From Gnomoniopsis sp. IMI 355080 (Eukaryota; Ascomycota; Sordariomycetes; Diaporthales; Gnomoniaceae), in NCBI GenBank assembly GCA_027946555.1, contig JAPEVC010000012.1:62001-126000 (forward strand): a stretch of DNA of 64,000 nucleotides. Direction: 5' to 3'. Positions 25,600 to 38,482 of the stretch are shown in pieces. The notes under the pieces are model-generated. The model was not told the origin of the DNA, did no database searches, and worked only from the letters and a program-made list of their open reading frames with translations. Position 1 is the first letter of the stretch; every line of letters begins with the position of its first letter. A program made the translations under genes and the position numbers.

Positions 25600-27339
25600 A
25601 TGGCTTCCAACCAGGATCCACCGAATCAACAAGATGTTCAAGTGGCCCAATCAAATGCCGTCAATGGCAAAGAACCTTCTCTCGATGTCGATGTTGGCCA
25701 GACTGCATCCCCAGCTCCAAGCAGTTCCTCAGGCGTCCAGCACTTTCCTAGGACGGACTCAGCGCCCTCGGACCAGATCTCTATGAGATCCCACACCTCC
25801 ATACCCGTCGTCGGCACATTTCCCCTCGGCTCCCTTAGGGTCCACAAGGCCATGGACTCTCCACGACCTCCTCAGCAGCCTGAAGGGCCTACTAAGCCCG
25901 AGGACACATCAGACATGCCTCCGCTGGAGGGCGACGAGGACGTAGTAGCAAGTGCAGCGTCACCACCACCACCACCACCACCAACAACAACAGCAGGTGG
26001 TGGCGACGTCTTCTTCCTCCTCGACCTTCCCCCAAACTCGACAGTAGGCTGTGACGCAAAGGCAATGGGCACCGGCACCTCCCAGTTTCAGGGCATCCGT
26101 GACATCCCACCGGGACCCCATTTCATCTGGGTGTCCGAGCCAAATGCCATGTCACGATGCGGATACTGGTTCCTCGCAAGGCCCCAGCCCCAACAGGTGG
26201 TGCGCGTGAAGCAATGGGACAAGTTCAACGAGGTCCTCGTCACGCCGGCGAGCGACTTTGAGGCGCGCGACATGCGCGACAACGTGGGTACTCTGTTACC
26301 ACAGCTTGTTCCCTACGGTACGCGTGATAGCGGCTCGGGCTCGGTCAAAGAGAAGAAGGAAGGGAAGGATGACGACGACGATGATGCCGCGCTGCTGTGG
26401 AGGCAGTTGACGGCTTGTATCAGCGAGAAGCTCCTGGCGCGCGTGACGGGCAAGAAGAAGGCCGCCGCTGGGGGCGAGTGGCTGGTGGACACGTCGGACA
26501 GCGCTGCGGGCGACGAGGGCGGCTTCCTCCCGCATGCCGCCGGCAACAAGACGACGACGCAGACGTACCAGACGCTGGTAGGCACCGGCGCACTAAACTT
26601 TCTCTTCCCCGAGGGCGATGTGGACTTGCACACCGCAACAGGGCTCAACAAAGACCCGGTACCCGACACGTCGATGGACATCCTTCGCCTCCTCGACACG
26701 CCCGGTACGGGGGTTACCGAGGCGGACCAGATTGGCGAGCTGCAATTCACCTTCCTCACGGGCCTACACCTTTCTAATCTCGCTTGTATCGAGCAATGGT
26801 GGCATCTAATTCTCAAGGTCGTTTTGCGCGCACACAAGCTAGTCAACCTACGCCCGGGACTTAGCCTTGCCTTCCTTACCACGTTACACTCGCAAATGGC
26901 GTACAATGAGAAGTACATCTCGTCGCCCAACACTAAAAACAACAATCCTTCGCACGATGCCGCCGAGCCACGGCATGAGTACGGTGGAAATGGCGGCGGC
27001 GCGACAAGTTTGCTAGACATCATCCCCGGAAACAAGCGCAAGCTGCGCGAGGCGTTGACACTGTATAAACGGCGCATGAACGAGTTGCTGTTGGATCTGC
27101 CGGGCGGGCTGGTGACGCCAGAGCAGGGTCAGGTGGGCAAGGCGTTTGTGGAGCTCGAGGAGTGGTTTTGGAAGTTGGGGTGGGACTTGCGGACGGATTA
27201 TGTCAAGGCAAGGAAAGGCGGCAAGGGTGAAGAGGCTGATGATGACCCTCCCGATGATGAGGATGAGGATGAGTACAAACCGGTGATTGTGGATTTGGAC
27301 GGTCATGGCAGGGAGGTTGGGCTGGTATCTTTTACTTGA
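25600..27339 (+). CDS. aar2: AAR2-like U5 snRNP assembly factor
   Basis: Intronless frame of 579 residues. After a Pro/Ser-rich N-terminus (about 1-135) comes the AAR2 N-terminal domain with FLLDLPPNSTVGCDAK, FQGIRDIPPGPHFI and a following GYWF block. The C-terminal helical domain begins near 385 with LQFTFLTGLHLSNLACIEQW. Yeast Aar2 binds Prp8 during cytoplasmic assembly and nuclear import of U5 snRNP and is later exchanged for Brr2. Homologues are usually around 350-400 residues; the extra length here comes from the N-terminal tail and acidic or low-complexity loops (a poly-Asp stretch near 26370 and an acidic C-terminus). A CAC/CCA microsatellite at 25961-25993 encodes a Pro-Thr tract just before the domain. 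Start ATG at 25600 is preceded by CGACG and is the first ATG of the frame. The gene faces rps16 tail to tail. Confidence 0.9.
   Translation: MASNQDPPNQQDVQVAQSNAVNGKEPSLDVDVGQTASPAPSSSSGVQHFPRTDSAPSDQISMRSHTSIPVVGTFPLGSLRVHKAMDSPRPPQQPEGPTKPEDTSDMPPLEGDEDVVASAASPPPPPPPTTTAGGGDVFFLLDLPPNSTVGCDAKAMGTGTSQFQGIRDIPPGPHFIWVSEPNAMSRCGYWFLARPQPQQVVRVKQWDKFNEVLVTPASDFEARDMRDNVGTLLPQLVPYGTRDSGSGSVKEKKEGKDDDDDDAALLWRQLTACISEKLLARVTGKKKAAAGGEWLVDTSDSAAGDEGGFLPHAAGNKTTTQTYQTLVGTGALNFLFPEGDVDLHTATGLNKDPVPDTSMDILRLLDTPGTGVTEADQIGELQFTFLTGLHLSNLACIEQWWHLILKVVLRAHKLVNLRPGLSLAFLTTLHSQMAYNEKYISSPNTKNNNPSHDAAEPRHEYGGNGGGATSLLDIIPGNKRKLREALTLYKRRMNELLLDLPGGLVTPEQGQVGKAFVELEEWFWKLGWDLRTDYVKARKGGKGEEADDDPPDDEDEDEYKPVIVDLDGHGREVGLVSFT
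25961..25993 (+). repeat. In-frame trinucleotide repeat (Pro-Thr tract)
   Basis: CCA/ACA units inside aar2 encode consecutive Pro then Thr residues ahead of the conserved domain. Likely polymorphic in length without loss of frame. Confidence 0.9.
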
Positions 27340-28066
27340 GCAGGTCTTCAGCGTCAGGTTTGGGTTATGTTGGAAGTTGGTGGACATGTATTTGGGACAT
27401 TTTTTTTTGTTTTTTTTTGTTTGGGGCATATAGGCATCAAGGCATTGGAACCAGCTTTTTGAGTCTCGATGCACGAGCAGCATTACCGGTACGGATTGAA
27501 TGCGGACTCTTTATGGAAATCAAGCCCAGAGTACAGTTGCGCCTCCAGTGACTACGATCTTGTCTTGTCTCTGAATTGCCGACCGTCGTCCCGTGAGAAT
27601 GATGACGGTGATAATGATAATGATGGTGTTGCGATTGGCGCAGCGAGCTGTTACATAGTATCAAGCATATTCCACATTGTTCAGTGGATCCACTGGCTGA
27701 AGTTTTTGATCGTTTTCATTTGCCGTTTCCCTGACCTGTACAGCCCGGCGAGGCCTTGCCATGCAAATGCAAGTCTAGGAAAAATATAAATTTCCCCCTT
27801 TTTTCAGGATTTTTCCGTGTAGGTTTCCTCGATATGACTCCCGATCCGCGCACGAAGAAAGCCAGTAACAAAAGGGCCAACGGCACGCTTGTCCTTCCTA
27901 ACCAGTCATTGCCAACGCCGTCCTGACTTTTTGCCGTCGCAGCCACCATCTTCAACACCGTCATCATCCTCCCCAGGCCAGCACCATCACCACCAGAACA
28001 GCAGGAATAGCACTGGTCCGTTCGCCCCTTGCCATCCCTCCAAGAGTAGAGCCGGTAACCATTTCT
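27340..28066. other. Convergent 3' interval between aar2 and rps16
   Basis: About 730 bases between two tail-to-tail genes. It has T-rich runs near 27401-27420 and 27799-27806 that may belong to 3' end signals. No gene recognised. Confidence 0.6.
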
Positions 28067-28979
28067 TTAACGGTAGGACTTTTGGAATCTGGCACGGGCA
28101 CCTGGACCGCCGAACTTCTTGGGCTCGCAGCGGCGGTTGTCGGCAACGAGGAGGGTACGGTCGAACTGGGTCAGAGCCTGCTTGAGCAGGTTCTTGGTGT
28201 GCTCATCGACGAACTTCTGGTTGTAGGCGATCAGAGCCTTGGAGATGGCTTGTCGCACAGCGCTGTTGAGACGGTTAGCATCCCCATTCCATTAAACACC
28301 ATCACCTGGCCTCAGTCTGCGCCGTCTCATCTGGGTTCTTCCGGAATGTTTGGCGAGAGCCCAGAATAAAGCTGCACAAGCCGTCGGAGGGCAAACGTAC
28401 TAGATCTGAGAAGTGTGACCACCACCGGAAACACGGACGCGGATGTCCAGCTGCGCGAACTTATCGAGGCCGACGACGAGGAGCGGCTCGTAGACCTATT
28501 CGTGCGAACAAAAATAACCGTCAGCATATCTGTGCAGCCTGCGTGCGAGCTTCATCGTTCCACAGCTCTCCATCCTTCCTCTGCTTCGTTTGACATGTCG
28601 ACCAAATCCATTTCGCCTTTAAACAATCCTTCAAGGTGGAGGCCCTATTTCAAGATATCGCTTCACGCTTCGGGAAAAAAAAAATAAGTCGTACCTTGGT
28701 GCGGAGAATGGCGGGCTCGACCAGCTGGAGAGGGCGGCCGTTGACCTTGATGAGACCCTTGCCGGCCTTGCACTGGGCGACAGCCTATGTTCAATCCAAA
28801 CCGTCAGCAAAACGTGGTCCTCTTGCGTGTGTGTGTGTGTATTTGAATGTCGGGGGGGTTCGTCTGTTCAGATTCGCGATCGATGCGTTTCGGCGGGGCC
28901 AGGGTTTTTTGGTGGGAAGAATACGGACAGTCGCGTTACGCTTCTTGCCGAAGCACTGAACCATCTGAGGAGCAGCCAT
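28067..28979 (-). CDS. rps16: 40S ribosomal protein S16 (uS9)
   Basis: Predicted exons on the minus strand: 28979-28929, 28784-28695, 28495-28401, 28262-28067 (143 residues, the usual eukaryotic length). The N-terminus reads [17 protein letters not shown], continuing into [16 protein letters not shown], then [32 protein letters not shown] and the invariant C-terminal [14 protein letters not shown] tail that reaches the P-site tRNA. It is a component of the small subunit head. The intron after codon 17 must use donor GTCCGT to restore the family sequence. The three introns (144, 199 and 138 bases) are long for this window, a common trait of fungal ribosomal protein genes. The gene is divergent from snf8 over about 500 bases. 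Confidence 0.96.
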
Positions 28980-29487
28980 TTTTGCGGATGGTTTTGGCTT
29001 TTGGAGTTGTCGGAAGGGTCGAAAGGGCGATGGTTGATGTCGTCGTAGGTTCAGGACGTGCTTGGGTGTGGAGGTGATGTTGGCAGAGCACAATTTTCGA
29101 ATGTGGGCGGCGCTCCAAAGTTACAGTCTAACCGTAGATGGATTAGCGCTGGCGTATCCACGTGACCCTATCGCGATAACAAGTACGACTTCACTTGAGA
29201 CTACGACGACGACGACGACCTCGAATTGGACCTTGAAAAGGCAGGGCGGAAAGACTTCATTTTCGCATCTACTGCTCCTCGCTACTTTTGCGATATGAAG
29301 TGAAGCGAACATGCTGGCATGACCTGGGAAATGGGACTGCAGTTGTTCCGTCCATTTGCTCACGACGTTATCTGATACCTATGAAAGGTGCATATACCTG
29401 CAGAATCCGACTTGAAACGCTCTTGATGTCAACCTAAGCTCCATCATCATTATTGATGCCATAAGGTCCTCCTATCAACACTGAATC
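28980..29487. promoter_or_regulatory. Shared divergent promoter of rps16 and snf8
   Basis: Only 508 bases separate the two start codons, so both promoters must lie here or overlap. Contains an ACG trinucleotide run at about 29203-29219. No specific factor site was identified with confidence. Confidence 0.6.
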
Positions 29488-30327
29488 ATGTCCCGCAAAG
29501 GAGTAGGCCTTGCCGCCTTCGATCGCAGCCGGATCACCTCAGCCCAATATGCCAGCCACGGCAACACCCTGCGGTCCACCAATGCGCAAGCCCTCGAGAC
29601 CCAACTAAGCGTCTTCCGTTCGCTCCTCCAACAGTTCGCCCAGACACACGCCAAAGACATCCGCTCGAACCCGTCCTTCCGCGCCCAGTTCGCCCGCATG
29701 TGCGCCGCCATTGGCGTCGACCCCCTGGCCAGCAGCAACAGTGGGTCCGGCGCCGGCGGATCCATCTGGTCGCAGCTCCTGGGCAGGAGCGTCAACGACT
29801 TTTACTTTGAGCTCGCGGTGCGCGTGGTCGAGGTCTGTGGGGAGACGAGGAGTGAGAATGGCGGCTTGATTGAGGTGAGGAAGGTGAGGGAGCGGATTAT
29901 GAGTGCTCGCATGGAGGGCTCCCCCGAGGTTACAGAGTGAGTAATGATTTTCCTGGTAATTGCCATGAGCAGGATTGAATGAGGACTAATGCGGAACAGG
30001 GACGATATTCTCCGGGCTGTTGGCACTTTGAAGCCTCTTGGCTCATCCTTCTCCGTCATCAAAGTCGGCAGCAAGCCCTACATTCGCTCCGTGCCAAAGG
30101 AGCTGAACACTGACCAGAGTGCCGTTCTCGAGGCTGTCCAAGTCTTGGGTTATGTCAGTGTATCGATGCTGATGGTCAACCTTCACTGGCCTAGAGCTCG
30201 CGCACAAACAGCATTAGAGGATCTCCTCGGGGAGGGTATGCTGTGGATCGACAAGCAGGCTCTGGAGTGGGAGTACTGGTCTCCAGGCTTCATGTTGGAA
30301 GCTCAAGAGATTTTCTCGGGAGAGTGA
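29488..30327 (+). CDS. snf8: ESCRT-II subunit Snf8/Vps22
   Basis: Predicted exons 29488-29936 and 30000-30327 (258 residues, the size of human SNF8). N-terminal MSRKGVGLAAFDR and the helical segment up to about residue 85 are typical of the EAP30/Vps22 family. Two winged-helix domains follow, ending in EWEYWSPGFM. With Vps25 and Vps36 the protein forms ESCRT-II, which acts on endosomes in sorting ubiquitinated cargo into multivesicular bodies. In Aspergillus and yeasts it is also linked to the ambient pH pathway that activates PacC/Rim101; that role here is inferred. The 63-base intron splits a Glu codon (GA|G). An earlier AG (bases 29971-29972) is a less likely acceptor because it would shift the frame. 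Confidence 0.94.
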
Positions 30328-31885
30328 AGGCTGGCTTAAGCAGGACAGCCTTGCAACACACAAAGTTAGCAGTCGATGCTCTACTGCAACAACACCTTTG
30401 GTCTGACGCTTCAAAGTCGCCAGTCATCCCGAGCGCGCCGGTTCCTGGGCACGGAGAATTGTATCTGGGAAAACGACCAAACGGTCAAAGCCTGTTGATT
30501 GATACTGATCACATGCCTACTGCGGACTCTTGTATGGGAGAGCCTTAAGGTCGATCGCGCCAGGATGCACAGAGATTGTACGCCATCTGGCCACGCCGCA
30601 AGGCCGGGCGGGCATGGAATCTCCAATATAGGAGCCCGAATGAGAGAGCACTGGTATTTGGGCACACAACTCGTGGCAAGCCGATAGGTCTGAACTCTTC
30701 TCAAGTACAGACGAATCGAATTGGACAATGTATGACTTGGCGGTTGCGAAGCCGATCAAACTACATGAGCAAGAAGGTGGTGCCTCCGCACCTATCCCAT
30801 AGATATCTTCTAAGTTGGAGGAGTAGAGGATATCATAAGAAAAGATACCTCGACATTTGAGTGCTATCCTCCGAGCATGTAACGTTTGGATTCATCCAGA
30901 AATTGCCTTACCGTCCCCCAGTCCACGTATTTAATGCATCATTCTACTAAGGGTGATTCCTTTGCAAAGGCTCCAGGACTATACACATTTTTCGTGCTAT
31001 TGGAAATGTCTGTTTCCAAGCGTACCTCCAGTATCACAGCCTGAAGTCCTTCACCACACCGCATCAAGACCTATCTTTCCAGCGCGTAAAAATCGTAGTC
31101 GTTTGTTGGGGATGTTAGTATCTACTTGAGGACAGGATATCAAAGTCACAATTTCCGAGAAGCTGGCAAATACATGAATCTGTCTTGGAAGAATGATCGG
31201 GGTGGTCGAAGGACATATCGTGGTGCGACGGGAAGTCGACAATGTGATATACTTATTCAATAATGAGGGACCCTTCAGAATACCTGAGATTGCAACAGCA
31301 CGGACGCTACCATTGCGCTGGGACGCACAACTGTACATTTATCATATCCATGTTTGCTTCCAGCTACCTAAATATTTGGCATTACGCTCAGAAACTCTAA
31401 TGACTCAAAGGTCCAAATCATGACCTGAAGAGTGGTCTATAAAGAAACTGTCCCTGAAGTATCACGGGCTGCAGGTAATCTTCTTCACACAACGGAGCTT
31501 GTGCAACTGACAATCTAGTCCAGTTACTTGCAGCAAGTCCATGAAACTTTTTGTGTCCTGCCCTCACGAAAACAGTAAAGAAAAAAAACCAACTCTCGTA
31601 CCGTGTAAATGAAGGGCGGACTCCTGTCCAAATATCCCTTGCTTACCTCTTCTATGAGGCAATGACGGTAAAACCATGTAAAGCAGACTGGCAAAGAGAC
31701 ACTGGATATTACCCGGTCAGTAAAGCAAAAACAATGCCAGTGTCTAGAACCCCCTTTGACCCGTTCTACTGAAACGCCGTAAATGTGCCGGAATCGAAAG
31801 CCTCCGTTGGAAAGTTTTGAAGACGTCAAAAGTGACAACAACAAGGTCTACCATGGCATACGGGGTCGTTGTGGTGACGATCACC
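30328..31885. other. Convergent interval between snf8 and dbp2
   Basis: About 1.56 kb between two gene ends. Open frames here are short and unconserved by eye. Presumably 3' untranslated regions; nothing else recognised. Confidence 0.55.
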
Positions 31886-34366
<2,481 letters not shown>

Positions 34367-35223
34367 GATGATCTGGGAGAGTTGTCTTGGTGATGAGAAA
34401 GGGCTGTTTGGGTGGGAGGAATCGAAGGACTGGAGAAACCTCTAGGGAACACAATCAATCAAATTAAGGCGCAATTCACAGAGTGATAAAGTACTGTTGA
34501 AATGCGATGCGCAAGTCACAACCAGATGGAATGAGGCCTGGTAGGGAGAGAGATGCAATTGTTGATGTGTGTTGAGGGAACAAAGAGGTTGAAAAGTCGG
34601 TTGCGCAGAAAATTTTGGGGCTTATCTGGGCAGTGATGACTGGGGTGGCGACTAACAATTTCTTGCTACCTGATGTTTATGTAAGCAGACAGCATGTGAA
34701 GTCTATTGCACCCTGCGCACCTGCCTTTGCCTTCCCGCCTCCAGAAGGCTGGGACCTTTCTGATATGGCCCTTGTAGTCCATTCGGGCGGTTTCCTACCT
34801 CTACCTAGGTAGGTAGGTACCTACATCCATGATTTGCTCCAGTACAGATCAATTTAACATCAAGGTATTTTCAGAGGCCAATATCACATAGACATATGCT
34901 ACCAGACAAAACAACAGTACCTCTCCATATTCATCCTAGGTGCCCAGAAATAGATATGAATTTTGCCATTATACACCATCCCCTGCCATTATATCATGAA
35001 CGAAAATCTCTCATCCCATCGTGAATATATTCCTTACTCAACCTCGTATGAACACTCAAGAGCAAGACCCGTTCAAGGAAAACGGTGTGAGGCTTTTGGG
35101 ACCAAAGAACAGTCAACAACAGTCATGTCACCACAGCACTTCATTGCTCAGCCATTTCAGTTGTTCTCCGACGTCACAATCTCTGCGCTGCTCGTAAGCG
35201 ACTTCTCCAGCAACAGCCTCCGT
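34367..35223. promoter_or_regulatory. dbp2 promoter region and 3' flank of the Mpv17-family gene
   Basis: About 860 bases. Contains two adjacent 12-base palindromes, CTACCTAGGTAG at 34801-34812 and GTAGGTACCTAC at 34813-34824, preceded by another CCTACCT. No gene recognised. Confidence 0.5.
34801..34824. repeat. Two abutting 12-base palindromes built on TAGGTA
   Basis: CTACCTAGGTAG followed directly by GTAGGTACCTAC, both perfect palindromes, about 435 bases upstream of the dbp2 start. Related to the 14-base palindrome upstream of con7. Confidence 0.75.
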
Positions 35224-36267
35224 TTAGTAAGGGGGGTTAGATCCTGGAGGAGGGGGATAGTCCTCCGGGTAGGAAGGCCCACCGCCCAACGATTCAGAGC
35301 GGCCCTGGTCGCCAAAGTACTTCTTGCGCAGGGCTGCGAGGCGCTTCTTCTTGGTGACCGTGTTGATGTAGGTGCCGAGAACAAAAGACACGAGGTTGAA
35401 GAAGGGCACCCAGGTATTTTCAGGCAGGAACTTCTGCGCAAAAGCCAAGCAGACAGGGGATGTGATCCAGCTGACTTTCATGACCTTCCAGAAGCCCACG
35501 CGGACAGTGGCCCGCACCTGGTGGAAAGTCCTGGCCCCAGCGATGATGGCCATGGCGGTGAGATACACCGAGTTTTGGATGGGCGCAATCTGACGGCACA
35601 ATCAGCGTTTTGTTCCCTTGCGCGCATGAGGGTACGACGACAGAGAACAAGACTTACGATCAAGTTGCTGACAAGGATCTGGAGAATCTTTGCGCGCAAG
35701 CTTGTGCGGCCCTTGAAGACCTTTTGCAGCAAGTAAATCAAAAGCGATCCCAGAGGCGCGCTGACAAAGGCACCGTATGCGGCCATCTTGGGCACGCGCG
35801 ACGTGAAGTAGTGGCCATTCGCATTGCGATCCTTAGCTAGGTACGATGCGATGAATTCTTGTGCTCCGGATAGGGTGCCGGCCGTGAGCATCTTGGTTCG
35901 CAAAGGGTTTTCTTCGAGCTGCTTGATGTAGGCCTGCTCCAGAGATTTTATGTTAGCAAGTTATACTTCCGAACAATAGCATAAGCTGCTAATGTCTTTG
36001 AAATCGGATACTGGTTGCCAGCGGACAGCGAGAGGAAGCTAGACATACAGCGAGATAGCCCTTTGTGCCAGCATTTTGCTTTCCCCCGGTGATGGCAGTG
36101 CCGATAGCCTCTCTGACGGGGTGCTTCCCACTCGTGCCGGGGATAGGACCATGCCTTCCTAACAGCTCGTCGCGAGCATCGGCGACTGCAGACACGGCGG
36201 CACCGGCGACTCCGGCCACACCACCCTCGGTCTGCTTGTAGGTGTCTCGTTCGAATTTGAAGGACAT
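35224..36267 (-). CDS. Mpv17/PMP22-family integral membrane protein
   Basis: Predicted exons on the minus strand: 36267-36049, 35933-35658, 35589-35224 (286 residues). From about residue 74 the chain follows the Mpv17/PMP22 pattern: AYIKQLEENPLRTKMLTAG, a Gly/Ala-rich helix, then a C-terminal part with TFHQVRATVRVGFWKVMKVSW and FLPENTWVPFFN. Four hydrophobic segments are visible. The family sits in peroxisomal or inner mitochondrial membranes (Pxmp2, Mpv17, yeast Sym1) and may form small-solute channels. Unlike the roughly 180-240-residue family members, this one has a hydrophilic N-terminal extension of about 70 residues, encoded by its own exon, and a Pro-rich tail (YPPPPGSNPPY). Which organelle it occupies cannot be read from the sequence. 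Confidence 0.88.
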
Positions 36268-38333
36268 TTTTGGATTTTCGATCTAGGCCGGGGCCGGCAC
36301 AGAGAATGGAGAGACGACCGAGAACTGAGAACGAGGGGTACGTCAGCAAAGAAATCTTGACAATTTGTGCAAGAGTGAGAGCACGGGCGGTGTTCCTCGG
36401 CGGAGCTGTAAGAAGGAGGCTGGTTGCTGCAAGGTTGAGAGATGCGCATGCAGCGGTTTGTTTACATCCATGACGGGTTTGGGTGGAGCCAGGACGGGCC
36501 ACAGGGCAACAAGAGCGGCGGCACCAAGGGTCCAGGGGAAATGGTAACTCACAAACGTTGCCTGGCTTTCAACAGGCCGAAGTCTCTGGTGGACTTTTTT
36601 TTTTTTGAGAGAGAGAACGTCGTCACCGAAGGGGGGAAGAGAGCGGGATGGGGAGGTTTGAGTCTGGCTGAATACCTGAATTCGGGGAGGTTGGACTTTA
36701 CCCCGTCAAGCTGGAGTACCCCGTACTGGTGGGAATTGATGCAGCACACCTGCAGCATCCACAGCTCAGAGCGCGCCGAGGCGCATTGGGTCTAAACCTT
36801 TTTTGGTCAGGCCCAAGAAGCGATAGTGACATACCTGGACCACCCGCAGTTTAGAGTGCTGCATCTAGTTATACCCTAACATCTAGGAAGGCCAAGGCTG
36901 TCTTTCTCAACTTCACTGCCCCGGTCCGAAAGTACGGCCCGAGCTTGTACCTCGGGTCACTTTTGACTTCATGGAGGCTCCTCTACAGAGAGAGTTTCCG
37001 TATTCGCTCTCTTGAATCTCTTTGCCGAAATACTGTGTGGACCCCTTTCTGAGCAACATACTGACTGGTGTCTAGTAGGACCAGCTTGTGTGAAGCAAAT
37101 GCCCTGCACAATTGCACCTACACCAACACATGTAGCTGACGACAAAGCAGGAGAACCCCTTTGGTCGCCAAGTCTGCCATCATTGATGCTGATTTGGGAT
37201 GTCCGACACACTTGGGACGGAAGATTGGAGGTTTCACCTGCAAGAGATGCATTTACCTGTTGGTATCAAAAAGGTGTTCATCCAGTCTTCATTGGAGCCC
37301 ATTTGTGCCATTCTTAGTATTATTATGGCAACTTCTCTTCTTTTGTCCCATCCTTGGTGCGGTATTTGACACAGATTAGTATTTCAAATTGTCATGTGTC
37401 TTGAATACATACGAGTACATCCACAGACACCTATATGCCCCAAGCAATGCTTAACATGCAAGTAGTAGATAGAAGCTATGGTCTCATGTTTGGCCATCGA
37501 GGTGTGAAGTTGGCTTATAGTCCTCACTCTTGAGGAATATAAATTCATTGTGTGTTCAACTTACTGCACGTCAAGTGATTTATATTTGTTTCTTTTTCCC
37601 AGGTACATGAAGGAACATACCACAACCACAATCAATAACAAGAGGGAAATCAATGGTGAGCAATGTTGAAGTGAGCTATTGTGGTATGCCAGCAGCCAGG
37701 CTTACTTGAGGAGCAGGGGACTACGTTTGGTTGAGTAGGCCCTCTCTGGTATCGCACATATCGCCGCCACCTAGTCGCATGAGCCAGATTCAAATGTCTT
37801 CAGTCTTTCAGAAATGTCAGATTAAGTGACATGCTTATATCACGCTTTGCAGAAGCATAGGAGTGTGAGGGTTTGAAGCAAGCAAGTGGACAGTATTCGC
37901 TATACAGAGGTTTGCAGGTGTATTTGGTAATATCTGAACTTTCTGGGGAGACGGTGAATCTACACAGGGCATCAGATTTCACCAATGTAAGAAGTCATTC
38001 GAGACATAAGATATTCCAAGGTTCACAGCTCATATATGAGCTTCTGGAGTACAGACAAAGTGGCCATACTTTGTCCCCCTCTCGTCCACGGATGTGGGCA
38101 TTGGCTGGTTCATTAACACCCCTTCAACTAGGCCACACCAAAGATCGTGGTGGGGCTTTCATATTCCATAGAAAGTCTCCCTCACTTTCCCTTCAGATTC
38201 CAGGGTGGTTCTGAAAGGCACGGGCCTGCAACAATTCAATACTGGGCATAAAGCGCAGCTCCCAACTTCACTGCACAAACAAGACTAAGAAGTTTTCCTT
38301 AACCTCACACCAAAGCGCCTCCTCCAGCCGACG
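36268..38333. other. Intergenic interval with two divergent starts
   Basis: About 2 kb between the starts of the Mpv17-family gene (minus) and the CxxC-protein gene (plus). Open frames are short and unconserved by eye. A T/A run lies at 36596-36606. No RNA gene recognised. Confidence 0.55.
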
Positions 38334-38482
38334 ATGGCAGACAAACTTGTTGACTCTTCTGCTGGACACAACGCCTCTCCAGGCAGTCTTCATGCCTGTG
38401 ACACAGACATGGCAGACGGCGAGGAGGTTCCATTGCTAGTGCCTGTCATCAAGTCGACGATGGCAGACAAACTTGCTGACTC
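38329..38482 (+). repeat. Direct repeat of 28 bases carrying two start codons
   Basis: Bases 38329-38356 and 38455-38482 are identical except for one T/C difference. The copies are 126 bases (42 codons) apart, so the duplication is in frame; each contains CGACGATGG, a good start context. Confidence 0.85.

Noticed and set aside
26313..27077. 254-codon minus-strand frame inside aar2
   Set aside because: Antisense shadow of aar2.
28263..28694. Possible box C/D snoRNA within rps16 introns
   Set aside because: C-like and D-like boxes are imperfect and badly spaced; CTGA words coincide with branch points.
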